A stretch of 64,000 nucleotides of DNA from positions 663,254 through 727,253 of the forward strand of contig NZ_WOFH01000004.1 of NCBI RefSeq assembly GCF_009733595.1, given 5' to 3'. The notes under the pieces were generated by a model that saw only the letters and a program-made list of their open reading frames with translations, was not told the origin of the DNA and did no database searches. Each line of letters starts with the position of its first letter. The stretch's first letter is position 1. The stretch comes from Actinomadura litoris. GTDB taxonomy: Bacteria > Actinomycetota > Actinomycetes > Streptosporangiales > Streptosporangiaceae. Shown here piece by piece: positions 8,823-20,924 of this stretch. A program made the translations under genes and the position numbers.

Positions 8823-8928
8823 ACGGCCCCGACGAACGGGGACCCGTACACCCAGGCGCGCGGTGTGCGGACCGCTTTCGCTCCCCGGTGGTCGTCTCCA
8901 CCTTGACTGCGCCAGTCGCGTGGGCGCC
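8823..8928 (-). promoter_or_regulatory. ZTP (pfl-motif) riboswitch upstream of glyA
   Basis: Read on the minus strand, the leader contains the conserved pfl elements in order: CGACTGGCG (about 8919-8911), a GGTGG...CCACC stem with GGGGAGCG (about 8885-8878) and the pseudoknot strand CGCCTGGGTG (8858-8849). A GTACGG...CCGTAC hairpin (about 8851-8823) follows immediately and could be the expression platform before the glyA ribosome site. ZTP/ZMP riboswitches commonly control glyA and other one-carbon genes. Confidence 0.85.
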
Positions 8929-8962
8929 ATCATAGCCGCCGGCCCGCCGCCGTCCCAGACCG

Positions 8963-9913
8963 TCAACGCGCCCCGATCCCGTCGCGCTCGGCGGACCCGT
9001 CCCGCCCGGAGGGCTCCCCGTGCTCCTCGCCGGGAGGCGTGCGGTCGGGCCAGGAGACGACGATCAGGCCGCCGAGCAGGAGCAGCGAGCCCGCCGCGAC
9101 CGGCGCCGCCATCCGCTCGCCGAGCACCGCGATCGCGAGGCCGGTGGCGACCAGGGGCTCGGCCAGGCTGAGCGTCCCGGCGGTCGCGGCGCTCACCCGG
9201 ACGAGGCCGGCGACGAAGAACATGTACGCGGCGGCGGTGGTGGCGATCCCGAGCCAGCCGACCAGCGCCAGCGGGCGGGGGTCGGCGAGCGCGGGCAGCC
9301 CGGCGAGCGTCCAGGGCAGCAGGGCCGAGCCGCCGGCGAGCAGAGTGACCGACACCGCCGCGGTCATGCCCACGTCCCGCCCGGTCAGCGTCTTGGCCGA
9401 GACGGTGTAGACGCCGAAGCACGTCCCGCCGGCCAGCCCGAGCGCGATGCCTCCCAGATCGGCGTGGGCGGACGACCCGGGGACCGTCAGCAGGCCGACG
9501 CCGCCGACGGCGCAGGCCGTCCCGGCCCACCAGCGGCGGCTGAGCCCCGTGCCGAGGACGAGCCGCTCGCACAGCCCGGTCGAGACGGGCGCCAGCCCGA
9601 ACACGACGGCGGTCGCGACGGCGGCGCCGGTGCGGTCGACCGCGCCGAAGAACGACGCCTGGAAGGTGCCGGTCGCGGTCGCGGCGGCGAGGATCGGCGG
9701 CCACGCCGGGCGGCGCAGCGTCAGGAACGACCGCGGGTTCGTCGCGAGCACCACGGCGGCGAGGACGAGCCCGCCCGTGATGATCCGCGCTCCTCCGACG
9801 GCGACGGGGCTCGCGGACGGCTCCGCGAGCACCTGCGCGGGACCCACCGTTCCCCAGAGGACGCCCGCGGCGAGCACCAGCAGCACCCCGGACGAGTTGT
9901 TCCGTCGGTTCAT
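8963..9913 (-). CDS. EamA/DMT-family exporter
   Basis: 316 residues with about ten hydrophobic helices in two EamA repeats (first starting [17 protein letters not shown], second near [17 protein letters not shown]). These drug/metabolite transporters usually export amino acids or metabolites. The C-terminal 35 residues are a charged soluble tail. The ATG lies 7 nt after TAGCGT, consistent with a leaderless message. The Lrp/AsnC-type gene lies just upstream on the same strand, so amino-acid-responsive control of an amino acid exporter is plausible. Confidence 0.9.
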   Translation of the reverse strand: MNRRNNSSGVLLVLAAGVLWGTVGPAQVLAEPSASPVAVGGARIITGGLVLAAVVLATNPRSFLTLRRPAWPPILAAATATGTFQASFFGAVDRTGAAVATAVVFGLAPVSTGLCERLVLGTGLSRRWWAGTACAVGGVGLLTVPGSSAHADLGGIALGLAGGTCFGVYTVSAKTLTGRDVGMTAAVSVTLLAGGSALLPWTLAGLPALADPRPLALVGWLGIATTAAAYMFFVAGLVRVSAATAGTLSLAEPLVATGLAIAVLGERMAAPVAAGSLLLLGGLIVVSWPDRTPPGEEHGEPSGRDGSAERDGIGAR

Positions 9914-10022
9914 GCCTTCGACGCTAGGAGGACGTGCGGCGCCTCGGTCCTTTAGCCGCCATTCCTTCGGCCGGCCTCCCCGGGGCCGTCATCCGTTCGC
10001 TCGGGCGACCCGGGCATGAAGA

Positions 10023-10514
10023 TCAACTGTAGGACGTTCGGCGGTCCCGGCGCTCGGAGCGCGGAAGTTCGGACTGCTCGACGGGCTGGACGTACTCGAA
10101 CACCACCGTCGTGCGGACGTCCACGAACTCCTTGCGGCGCGCCAGCCGGTCGAGGACGAAATCGCGCAGGTACGCGGTGCTCGGGACCGCCACATGCACC
10201 AGCAGGTCCTCGTTGCCCGTCACCACGTACACCCCGACCGACTCGGGCAGCGAGGCCATGGTGTCGCGGGCCGACTCGATCGCCTCCCGCGACTGCGGCC
10301 GGATCCGGATCGAGATCAGCGCCTGGACGCTGCGGTCGAGCCGCTCCAGGTCGGCCACCGCGTGGAAGCCGGTGATGACCCCCCGGGCCCGCAGCGCCCG
10401 CGTGCGCTCCAGCGCGGTCGAGGGGGCGATCCCGACCGCCTCGGCCAGCTCGCGGTTCGTCTGGCGCCCGTCGCGCTGCAGCCGCCGCAGGATCGCCTGG
10501 TCCACCGCGTCCAT
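10023..10514 (-). CDS. Lrp/AsnC-family transcriptional regulator
   Basis: 163 residues: N-terminal AsnC helix-turn-helix (MDAVDQAILRRLQRDGRQTN, RELAEAVGIAPSTALERTRA) and C-terminal RAM/AsnC effector domain (SVGVYVVTGNEDLLVHVAVP). Such proteins form octamers and sense amino acids. A GGGAGG ribosome site lies 8 nt before the chosen ATG; the frame stays open upstream to 10784 but that extension looks non-coding. It probably controls the adjacent EamA exporter. Confidence 0.92.
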   Translation of the reverse strand: MDAVDQAILRRLQRDGRQTNRELAEAVGIAPSTALERTRALRARGVITGFHAVADLERLDRSVQALISIRIRPQSREAIESARDTMASLPESVGVYVVTGNEDLLVHVAVPSTAYLRDFVLDRLARRKEFVDVRTTVVFEYVQPVEQSELPRSERRDRRTSYS

Positions 10515-10648
10515 CGAGAATCCCTCCCGGTCGGGGGGCGCCGAACTCCCGCGCGGGGAACGCGCCCCGGCACCCCGTCCTCCGAAGATTATTCGCCCAT
10601 GGCGAAGCAGGCCCACCCGGGGCGCGGAGAAGGTGCGGGCATGAGAAA

Positions 10649-10677
10649 GCGCATGACCCCGGGACGGGGCCATGCGC
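10649..10677 (-). terminator. Hairpin with short U-run in rbpA-lrp intergenic region
   Basis: GCGCATG-CCCC / GGGG-CATGCGC stem; on the minus strand it is followed by CTTTCTC. It is a probable terminator for a transcript coming from the rbpA side. Confidence 0.55.
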
Positions 10678-10710
10678 CTAGGTCGTTCCGCAGCGGCCTC
10701 AGCCGTCGCG

Positions 10711-10787
10711 CGAGTGCGATGGCCGACCGGTGGGGCGACGCCGAAGGCGGGCCCCACCGGGAAGATCGCGAAGCGGTGCCGCACTCG
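10711..10787 (-). ncRNA. Candidate structured RNA between rbpA and the Lrp gene
   Basis: Nested inverted repeats: outer stem CGAGTGCG (10711-10718) / CGCACTCG (10780-10787), inner 10-bp stem CCGGTGGGGC (10727-10736) / GCCCCACCGG (10751-10760). A terminator-like hairpin lies on each side (10801-10830 and 10649-10677). The 338-bp interval has no convincing gene. It could be an independent small RNA or a structured 3'UTR; I do not match it to a known family. Confidence 0.4.
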
Positions 10788-10800
10788 CCGAAGGAACGGT

Positions 10801-10830
10801 CACGCCCCGAGCCGTCAGGCGAGGGGCGTG
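10801..10830 (-). terminator. Probable rbpA terminator hairpin
   Basis: Perfect stem CACGCCCC/GGGGCGTG enclosing an inner GCC-GTCA-GGC hairpin, 24 bp beyond the rbpA stop. There is no U-tract. Confidence 0.55.
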
Positions 10831-10853
10831 GGCCGGGACTTCATGAACACGGA

Positions 10854-11228
10854 TCAACTGCGGCCCGCGGCCTCCAGCGCCCGCTTGACGGCGGCGCGCT
10901 TCTGGCGGAGCTTGGCGAGCGCCTCCTCAAGGATGGCCTCGCCGTCCTCGTCGCTGCGCCGCTCCTTCACATAGGCCAGGTGCGTCTTGTACGGCTCGGT
11001 CTTCGGCGGCGCAGGCGGGTTCTCCGAGTCCTGGCCGGCGGGGAACCCGCAGCGCGGGCAGTCCCAGGTCTCGGGGACCGCGACGTCGGTCGCGAAACTG
11101 GGGCGGGTCTCGTGCCGGTTGGCGCAGTAGAAGGTCACCCAGACGCGGGGGGCGGCGTCGCCGCGCTCCGCCTCTCCCATCGGACCGGCCCCGACACGGC
11201 TGCCCCGAATCGCGTTGCCACTACCCAC
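10854..11228 (-). CDS. rbpA: RNA polymerase-binding protein RbpA
   Basis: 124-residue RbpA-type protein, an actinobacteria-specific factor that binds RNA polymerase holoenzyme and stabilises the open complex with group 1/2 sigma factors. It has the conserved N-terminus GNAIRGSRVGAGPMGEAERG, a zinc-ribbon-like core (FYCANRHE and WDCPRCGFPAG) and a C-terminal sigma-interacting region (EPYKTHLAYVKERR) ending in a basic helix. GTG start with AGGAG six nt upstream. It follows secG, the usual place for this paralogue at the end of the gap-pgk-tpiA-secG run. Confidence 0.92.
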   Translation of the reverse strand: MGSGNAIRGSRVGAGPMGEAERGDAAPRVWVTFYCANRHETRPSFATDVAVPETWDCPRCGFPAGQDSENPPAPPKTEPYKTHLAYVKERRSDEDGEAILEEALAKLRQKRAAVKRALEAAGRS

Positions 11229-11309
11229 GGACTACTCCTCGCTCATTCTGCCGATGCCGCCCGTGACCTCCGAGGGCGGCGCGGCGCTCGTACGTATGGT
11301 TCAGGCGGC

Positions 11310-11552
11310 TCAGCCGACGCCCTTGTGCTTGAACAGCAGCCCGAGCACCACGATCGAGGCGAACCAGAGCACACCGACGCCGACGGTCAGGCGGTCGAGA
11401 TTGCGCTCCACGACCGACGACCCGCCCAGGGACGAGTTGATCCCGCCGCCGAACATGTCGGACAGGCCACCACCCTTGCCCTTGTGCATCAGGACGAGGA
11501 CCACCATCAGCAGGCTCGTGACGATGAGCACGATGGACGATGCGATGATCAC
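11310..11552 (-). CDS. secG: Preprotein translocase subunit SecG
   Basis: 80 residues with two transmembrane helices (IVLIVTSLLMVVLVLMH and VGVGVLWFASIVVLGLLF) and the SecG loop GKGGGLSDMFGGG. It is a non-essential SecYEG subunit aiding protein export. GTG start. It sits downstream of tpiA, as in most actinobacteria, with a 231-bp gap that holds no evident gene. Confidence 0.95.
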   Translation of the reverse strand: MIIASSIVLIVTSLLMVVLVLMHKGKGGGLSDMFGGGINSSLGGSSVVERNLDRLTVGVGVLWFASIVVLGLLFKHKGVG

Positions 11553-11783
11553 AGTTCTTCAACGCCTTCTCTGGCCGGTCCCGCCGGGAGCGGGCTCGTC
11601 TGTCGTTCAGGACCTTGCCTGTGGTTCAGGTTCTACCTGTCGTTCGGTCGTGCTCGTGTTCACGTTCGGTGCTGGCGGGCGGAGGGTCGAGCCGGACGGT
11701 TTACCCGTCCGGTACGAAGGGTACGACGAAGTCTCCCCTGGTACGGCAAGAACCCCCATGTGATACCGAATTGATCAGTTTGA

Positions 11784-12578
11784 TCAGACGGGGAGATCAC
11801 GGTATCGGCAGATCTTGACGAACTCCCCCGGGTCCAGGCTGGCACCACCGACCAAAGCGCCGTCGACGTCCGGCTGCGCCATGATCCCGGCGATGTTCCC
11901 GCCCTTCACCGAGCCGCCGTACAGGATACGCGCCTGATCGGCCACTCCGCCCTCGTAGAGTTCGGCGATTCGCGTCCTGATGGCGCCGCAGACCTCCTGC
12001 GCGTCCTTCGGGGTGGCGGTCTCGCCGGTGCCGATCGCCCAGACGGGCTCGTAGGCGACCACGCTGCGCCGCACCTGCTCGGCGGTGAGCTTGTCGAGCG
12101 CGCCGTCCACCTGCTTCAGGACGTGCGGGACGTGCTCGCCGGCCTTGCGGACCTCCAGCCCCTCCCCCACGCACACGATCGGCGTGATGTCGGCGGCGAG
12201 GGCGGCCCTGGCCTTGGCGTTGACGAGCGCGTCGTCCTCGCCGTGGTACTGGCGGCGCTCGGAGTGCCCGACGGTGACGTAGGAGCAGCCGAGCTTGGCC
12301 AGCATCGACGCGGCGATCTCGCCGGTGTAGGCGCCGGAGGCGTGCTGGGAGACGTCCTGCGCGCCGTACCCGATCGCGAGGCGGTCGGCCTCGATCAGCG
12401 TCTGGACCGAGCGCAGGTCGGTGAACGGCGGGAGCACGACGACGTCCACGGCGTCGTGGTCGGCCTCCTTGAGCGCGAACGCCATCTTCTGGACGAGCAG
12501 GATCGCGTCCAGGTGGTTCTTGTTCATCTTCCAGTTGCCGGCCATCAGCGGCTTGCGGGAAGGGGTCACGGGGGCCAT
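11784..12578 (-). CDS. tpiA: Triosephosphate isomerase
   Basis: 264 residues; interconverts dihydroxyacetone phosphate and glyceraldehyde-3-phosphate in the cytosol. Active-site motifs are intact: MAGNWKMNK (Lys), TVGHSERR (His) and [16 protein letters not shown] (catalytic Glu), with [11 protein letters not shown] and GALVGGASL for phosphate binding. It starts 3 nt after the pgk stop and is surely co-transcribed with it. Confidence 0.98.
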   Translation of the reverse strand: MAPVTPSRKPLMAGNWKMNKNHLDAILLVQKMAFALKEADHDAVDVVVLPPFTDLRSVQTLIEADRLAIGYGAQDVSQHASGAYTGEIAASMLAKLGCSYVTVGHSERRQYHGEDDALVNAKARAALAADITPIVCVGEGLEVRKAGEHVPHVLKQVDGALDKLTAEQVRRSVVAYEPVWAIGTGETATPKDAQEVCGAIRTRIAELYEGGVADQARILYGGSVKGGNIAGIMAQPDVDGALVGGASLDPGEFVKICRYRDLPV

Positions 12579-12581
12579 CGG

Positions 12582-13814
<1,233 letters not shown>

Positions 13815-13910
13815 CGGGATGCGTTGTCCTTCCGGATACGGCCGCGCCGTGGCCTGCCGCCCGGGGGGCGCGGCCACGGCGCGGTCAGATGGCACGGCGC
13901 CGGCGGCGGG

Positions 13911-15986
<2,076 letters not shown>

Positions 15987-15990
<4 letters not shown>

Positions 15991-16511
15991 TCCGGTGCAC
16001 CTCCCAGGGCGCGTTGCAGGGCGGCGATGCCGCGCCTGATGTGGGTCTTGGCGGAGCCGGCCGAGACGTCCATCGCCTCGGCCACCTCCTGGTCGGTGAG
16101 GTCGAGCCAGTACCGCAGGACGAGGGCCTCGCGCTGCCTGCGCGACAGGCCGTCCAGCGCGACGATCAGCTCGCGGTGGCCCTCCCGGTCGAGCACCACC
16201 AGCTCGGCGGCGGCGGCCGGCTCGGGCGGCGGGGGCTGCCGGAGCCGGACCAGGCGCAGGTGCCGCCGCCGGTTGCGGGTCAGGTTGCAGACGGTGGCGC
16301 GCAGGTAGGCGGGGGCGGTCTCGGGACGCCGCAGCGCCCCGCCGCGCCCCTGGAGGCGGGCGAAGGCCTCCTGCGCCACGTCCTCCGGGTCGTCCGCGCC
16401 CAGCAGGCCGGCGAGCCCCACGAGCCGCGGGTAGTGGGCCGCGAACAGCTCCTCCAGCACGGAACCGGACAGGGTCACCGCCTCGCGGTGGCCAAGATCT
16501 TCGACGGACAT
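15987..16511 (-). CDS. ECF sigma-70 family RNA polymerase sigma factor
   Basis: 174 residues with sigma region 2 (FAAHYPRLVGLAGLLGADDP, DVAQEAFARLQ) and region 4 (LSRRQREALVLRYWLDLTDQEVAEAMDVS, helix-turn-helix GSAKTHIRRGIAALQRAL). This matches the SigE/SigM-like ECF branch common in actinomycetes. The start is taken at MSVEDLGH; the frame is open 17 codons further upstream. It is translationally coupled to the membrane partner and divergent from a heparinase-like lipoprotein gene, which may be a regulon member. Confidence 0.9.
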
Positions 16512-16642
16512 CACACCGTTAGGACACCCGGACGGGGGTACGGATGACAGGGGACGCCGCACGTTCCGTAACGTCGCCCAGCGTTCACCATCCCGTCACC
16601 GGCGGCCGTCAACCACCGCCGGAAGTGATGTGTCTCTGACCC

Positions 16643-18562
16643 GTGCACAAACGATCTTCAGGAAAGTCGCGCCGCGCCGGGGGCACCGCCGCGGGCAGGG
16701 CCGCGGGCGGGTTCGCGGCGGCGGTGGCGCTGTCGGCGCTGGTCACGGCGTGCAGCGGGTCGACCGGGTCGGCGCCGTTCGGGCCGGCCTCACCGGGCGG
16801 CCCCGAGGGCGGCGTGAGCGCCCACGCGGGCAGCGGGAGCAGGGCGAAGTGCCTCGGCTTCAACGGCCTGGACGGGCTGAATCCGGCGGCTGAGGTCCGC
16901 GCCGGCCGGTTCAGGATCCCCGGGTCGGCCGCGACGCGGGTCGCCACCGGCACCGACGTCGACTGGGGCCTGGACCCCTTCAACGACCGGACGTGGCAGC
17001 TCTGGCTGCACTCCCTCGAATGGCTCGGCGGCGCGATCAAGGAGTACGAGCGGACGCGCGACCCGTCCGACCTGGACCTCGCCGCCGGGATCGCCCGGGA
17101 CTGGCTCGCCGACAACGCCGGACCGGAGCGCTTCGACGAGCACCGGCGCGAGTCGATCTCCGAGGGCACCAAGTTCCGGCTGGCGACGCTGGTCTGCCTG
17201 CGCCGGTACCGGTCCGGGCGCTGGCTGGACGAGGCGATCGCCAGGCACGCCGAGTGGCTCGCCGACCCGAGGCACTACTCCGGCCCCTGGAACCACGGCA
17301 CCGACGAGTCCATGATCTTGATGACGGCGGGCTGCGGGATCGGGCGCACCGATCTCATCGACACCGGTCAGCGCCGACTGCTGGACTCGATGCTCGCCCC
17401 GCCCGGCGGAGCGCGCCCCGCCATCGACGAGGAGGGCGCCAACAACGAGCAGTCCACGCACTACTCCGTCTACAACCGGGGCCGGTGGCGGCTGGCGTTC
17501 GCGGTGATGCGCCAGTGCGGGCGCCCCGCCCCGCGCGAGCTGCTCGACCGGCACCGCAGGATGGACGAGTTCATCGCGTTCCAGACGACGCCCGCCGGGG
17601 ACCAGCTCCAGATCGGCGAGTCCTACGCGGCCAGGGCGTCCGACATCAGCGCGCTGGGGAACGGCCCGCTCAGGTACGTGGCCACCGGCGGCGCCAAGGG
17701 CACGCCGCCGCGCGAGCGGGCCCGCGTCTACCAGGCCGGATACGTCATGGGACGCTCCGGGTGGGGCAGGCAGGGCCGGAGGTTCGCCGACGAGATGTCC
17801 TACACCGCGCGGTTCGGGCCCGGCCGGTACGCGCACGGCCAGAACGACCACATGGCGCTGACCTTCCACGCGCTCGGCCGCGACATCATCGTCCCGAGCG
17901 GGCACATCGGCTACAGCGACCCGCAGTGGAACACCTGGCTGCGCTCGCCCGACGCGCACAGCGCGCTCGTCGTGCGGGGCGCGGAGTTCGACCCGAAGGC
18001 CGCGACGGAGCTGACCGCGCACCGGTTCCTGCGCGGCGCCGACACGTTCCGGTTCACCGACACCGCCTTCGCCGGGACGACCCGGTCCCGCTCGGTGCTC
18101 GCCGCCTCCGACCCCGACGCCCTGCTGGTGCTGGACGACGCCGCGTCCGCCGGGTCCGTCCCCGTGGAGCAGCTCTGGCACCTGCCGGCCGGGTTCACCG
18201 CCGTCCCGGACGGGACGGGCGCGGTCGCGGCGGCGGGCAAGGTCCGCGTGCACTTTTTGCAGATCCCGCTGCCCGGGACGGCGCCGCTGCCCGCCCGGAT
18301 CACCCGGGGCAGCCTCAAGCCGCCCCAGGGGTGGATGGTCCCGGCCCCGCGCAAGACCCTCCCCGCGCCGGTGGTGTCCTTCCCCGCGGAGGGGCTGAAG
18401 GTGCGGATGCTGACGCTGATCGCGCCCGTCCGCGGCGAGGAGCGCCCGCAGGTGCGGACCGCCGCGCTGCCCGGCGGCGGGCTGCGCGTCGAGGCGCGGT
18501 TCTCCGGCCGCCGGCTCACCGCCGAGGCCGCCCCGGACGGGACGTTGCGCCGGCTCCCCTGA
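16643..18562 (+). CDS. Heparinase II/III-family lipoprotein
   Basis: 639 residues. A lipobox (ALVTAC, Cys about residue 37) predicts a lipid-anchored extracellular protein. The first half is helical (toroid-like: DWGLDPFNDRTWQLWLHSLE, WNHGTDESMILM, EEGANNEQSTHYSVY), the second half beta-rich with the heparinase II/III motif RYAHGQNDHMALTFHALG and a DPQWNTWLRSPDAHSALVV segment. Family members cleave acidic polysaccharides by beta-elimination or hydrolyse them; the glycan here is unknown. It sits divergently from the ECF sigma pair, inside the otherwise conserved whiA-gap interval. Confidence 0.8.
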   Translation: MHKRSSGKSRRAGGTAAGRAAGGFAAAVALSALVTACSGSTGSAPFGPASPGGPEGGVSAHAGSGSRAKCLGFNGLDGLNPAAEVRAGRFRIPGSAATRVATGTDVDWGLDPFNDRTWQLWLHSLEWLGGAIKEYERTRDPSDLDLAAGIARDWLADNAGPERFDEHRRESISEGTKFRLATLVCLRRYRSGRWLDEAIARHAEWLADPRHYSGPWNHGTDESMILMTAGCGIGRTDLIDTGQRRLLDSMLAPPGGARPAIDEEGANNEQSTHYSVYNRGRWRLAFAVMRQCGRPAPRELLDRHRRMDEFIAFQTTPAGDQLQIGESYAARASDISALGNGPLRYVATGGAKGTPPRERARVYQAGYVMGRSGWGRQGRRFADEMSYTARFGPGRYAHGQNDHMALTFHALGRDIIVPSGHIGYSDPQWNTWLRSPDAHSALVVRGAEFDPKAATELTAHRFLRGADTFRFTDTAFAGTTRSRSVLAASDPDALLVLDDAASAGSVPVEQLWHLPAGFTAVPDGTGAVAAAGKVRVHFLQIPLPGTAPLPARITRGSLKPPQGWMVPAPRKTLPAPVVSFPAEGLKVRMLTLIAPVRGEERPQVRTAALPGGGLRVEARFSGRRLTAEAAPDGTLRRLP

Positions 18563-18583
18563 CCCCGGCGGCCGCCGCGCGGC

Positions 18584-19564
18584 TCAGGGGGCGAGCATGT
18601 CGGCGGTGAGGTTCGCCTCGGTACCGGGGATGCCCTGGTCACCGGCCCGCTTGTCGGCCATCGCGAGCAGCCGCCTGATCCGGCCGGCGATGGCGTCCTT
18701 GGTGAGCGGCGGGTCGGCGAGCTGGCCGAGCTCCTCCAGCGACGCCTGCTTGTGCTCCAGCCGCAGCCGTCCGGCGTTCACCAGGTGCTCGGGCGCGTCG
18801 TCGCCGAGGATCTCCAGCGCGCGGGCGACCCGGGCGCCGGCCGCGACGGCGGCGCGCGCCGAGCGGCGCAGGTTGGCGTCGTCGAAGTTGGCGAGCCGGT
18901 TGGCGGTGGCCCGCACCTCGCGGCGCATCCGCCGCTCCTCCCACGCCAGCACGCTGTCGTGGGCGCCGAGCCGGGTGAGCAGCGCGCTGATCGCGTCGCC
19001 GTCGCGGACGACGACCCGGTCGACGCCGCGGACCTCGCGCGCCTTGGCGTGGATCTTCAGCCGGCGGGCGGCGCCGACCAGCGCCAGCGCCGCCTCCGGG
19101 CCGGGGCAGGTCACCTCCAGCGACATCGACCGGCCCGGCTCGGTGAGCGACCCGTGCGCGAGGAAGGCCCCCCGCCAGGCCGACTCGGCGTCGCACGCGG
19201 CGCCCGCGACCACGTGCCGGGGCAGGCCCCGGACGGGCCGCCCGTTGTTGTCGATGAGCCCGGTCTGCCGCGCGAGGGACTCACCGTCGCGGAACACCCG
19301 GACCACGTAGCGGTTGCCCTTGCGCAGCCCGCTCGGCGCGAGCACCACCACCTCCGAGGTGTGCCCGAACACCTCGGCGACGTCCTTGATCAGCCGCCGC
19401 GCCGCCACCCCGGTGTCGATCTCGGCCTCGATCACGATGCGCCCGCTGACCAGGTGCAGACCCCCCGCGAACCGCAGCAGCGTCGAGACCTCGGCCTTGC
19501 GGCAGCACGGCTTGAGCACCGTGAGCCGGCTCAGCTCGTCCTTGACCACACCGGTCATCGCCAT
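18584..19564 (-). CDS. whiA: WhiA sporulation/cell-division regulator
   Basis: 326 residues. The N-terminal LAGLIDADG-like homing-endonuclease-derived domain lacks the catalytic acidic residues, as in all WhiA; the C-terminal helix-turn-helix lies near [20 protein letters not shown]. It starts [12 protein letters not shown], the conserved WhiA N-terminus. In Streptomyces, WhiA with WhiB activates sporulation septation genes such as ftsZ. It is the downstream partner of uvrC-rapZ-yvcK in a conserved run. Confidence 0.96.
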   Translation of the reverse strand: MAMTGVVKDELSRLTVLKPCCRKAEVSTLLRFAGGLHLVSGRIVIEAEIDTGVAARRLIKDVAEVFGHTSEVVVLAPSGLRKGNRYVVRVFRDGESLARQTGLIDNNGRPVRGLPRHVVAGAACDAESAWRGAFLAHGSLTEPGRSMSLEVTCPGPEAALALVGAARRLKIHAKAREVRGVDRVVVRDGDAISALLTRLGAHDSVLAWEERRMRREVRATANRLANFDDANLRRSARAAVAAGARVARALEILGDDAPEHLVNAGRLRLEHKQASLEELGQLADPPLTKDAIAGRIRRLLAMADKRAGDQGIPGTEANLTADMLAP

Positions 19565-19624
19565 AGATGAACCCTCCCCCTATCTGACTTCCAGCAGTCT
19601 CGCCGATGACGGCCCGACCGGACG

Positions 19625-20860
19625 TCACTCACTGAATATCTGTACGAAGGCTTGGGCCAGACGGGCCGGATCATGACGTGGGGAACCGTCGTCGGCGGCG
19701 ACCCCGGCGAGCACCAGCCGCCCGCCGAGCCGCCGGACGGCCTTCTCCAGGGCGCCCGGGTCCTCCACGACGCCCTCGTCGGCGATCACGACGTCGACGC
19801 TCAGATCGGGCGCGTGCGCCTGGAGGACCTCCAGGTGGGCCTGCGGGGAGAAGTCGTCGGTCTCGCCGGGCTGCGGCGCCAGGTTCAGGGCGACGACGCG
19901 GCGGGCGCGGGAGGAGGTGAGCGCGCGGGCGAGCGCGGGCACCTTCAGATGCGGCAGGACGCTGGTGAACCACGAACCGGGCCCGAACACGATCCAGTCG
20001 GCGTCCTCGACGGCGGCGAGCGCCTCGGGGCAGGCGGGCGGGTCGGCGGGCACCAGCGACACCCCGAGCACGCTGCCCGGCGTCTTCGCGCACGCCACCT
20101 GCCCCTTCACCCGCGTCACCTCGTCCGGACGGGACGGGTCGGCCCCCCGCACCTCGGCGACGATGTCCATCGGGACCGCCGCCATCGGCAGCACCCGGCC
20201 GTGCGCGCCGAGCAGCCGCCCCACCCAGTCCAGCCCCGCGACCGTGGACCCGGAGGGCGCCCCCCAGGCGGGCCCCCCTGGCACTCCGGCGCCGGCGGGC
20301 TCGCCGCCGCGCGGGCCGCCCGCCGCGGCGCCGGGCACGCCCCCGGGTGAGCCGCCGGGTGAATCGCCCGCCTCACCGCTGGACGGCCCCTCGGCCAGGC
20401 CGCCGTGCGCGCTGGTCGAGGCGCTGGTCGAGGCGCTGGTCGGAGCGCCGCCGGGCGCGTCCTGCGGCGCGGTGCCGGACGGGGCGCCGGCGGCGCCGCC
20501 GAGCAGGAGGTCGGCGGCCGCTCCGGTCGAGGCGCCGCCCAGGAGTTCCCACAGGGCGACGATCAGCAGGTTGCCGACGGCGTGGCCCTGGAGGTCGCCC
20601 TCGCTGCGGAAGCGGTGCTGGACCACGTCCCGCCAGGTCTGGCCCCATTCGTCGTCGCCGCACAGCGCGGCCAGCGCCATGCGCAGGTCGCCGGGCGGCA
20701 GGACGCCGAGCTCGCGGCGCAGCCGTCCGCTGGAGCCGCCGTCGTCGGCGACCGTGACCACCGCGGTCAGCCGGTCGGTGACGCGGCGCAGCGCCGACAA
20801 CGAGGCGTACAGGCCGTGGCCGCCGCCGAGCGCGACGACCTTCGGGCCGAGGGGCTTCAC
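19625..20860 (-). CDS. yvcK: YvcK/CofD-like gluconeogenesis factor with long internal insertion
   Basis: 411 residues of the YvcK (UDP-sugar-binding) family. The core is intact: VVALGGGHGLYASLSALR, TVADDGGSSGRLRRELG, LPPGDLRMALAAL, GHAVGNLLIVALWE, then WIVFGPGSWFTSVLPHL and a conserved ALNLAPQPGET. Between LLGG (about 110) and TVAGLDWVGRLLGAHG (about 206) lie about 95 extra residues rich in Gly, Pro, Ala and Ser with STSASTSAS-type repeats; family members normally join these points directly. GTG start after GGAGAGA. YvcK affects cell shape and growth on gluconeogenic carbon. Confidence 0.93.
   Translation of the reverse strand: MKPLGPKVVALGGGHGLYASLSALRRVTDRLTAVVTVADDGGSSGRLRRELGVLPPGDLRMALAALCGDDEWGQTWRDVVQHRFRSEGDLQGHAVGNLLIVALWELLGGASTGAAADLLLGGAAGAPSGTAPQDAPGGAPTSASTSASTSAHGGLAEGPSSGEAGDSPGGSPGGVPGAAAGGPRGGEPAGAGVPGGPAWGAPSGSTVAGLDWVGRLLGAHGRVLPMAAVPMDIVAEVRGADPSRPDEVTRVKGQVACAKTPGSVLGVSLVPADPPACPEALAAVEDADWIVFGPGSWFTSVLPHLKVPALARALTSSRARRVVALNLAPQPGETDDFSPQAHLEVLQAHAPDLSVDVVIADEGVVEDPGALEKAVRRLGGRLVLAGVAADDGSPRHDPARLAQAFVQIFSE
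20409..20443 (-). repeat. 12-bp tandem repeat in yvcK insertion
   Basis: Three near-perfect tandem copies of a 12-bp unit (GCGCTGGTCGAG on the plus strand), coding for the Ser/Thr/Ala repeat in the YvcK insertion. It points to growth of this loop by slippage. Confidence 0.75.
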
Positions 20861-20924
20861 CGTGCCGTTTCTCTCTCCGTCCGCGACCCGGGCCGGTTCC
20901 CGGACGGGCTCCCCGGCGGGGGTC

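Noticed and set aside
10515..10784. N-terminal extension of the Lrp-type protein up to 10784
   Set aside because: The extension has no family similarity, and a good ribosome site precedes the internal ATG at 10514.
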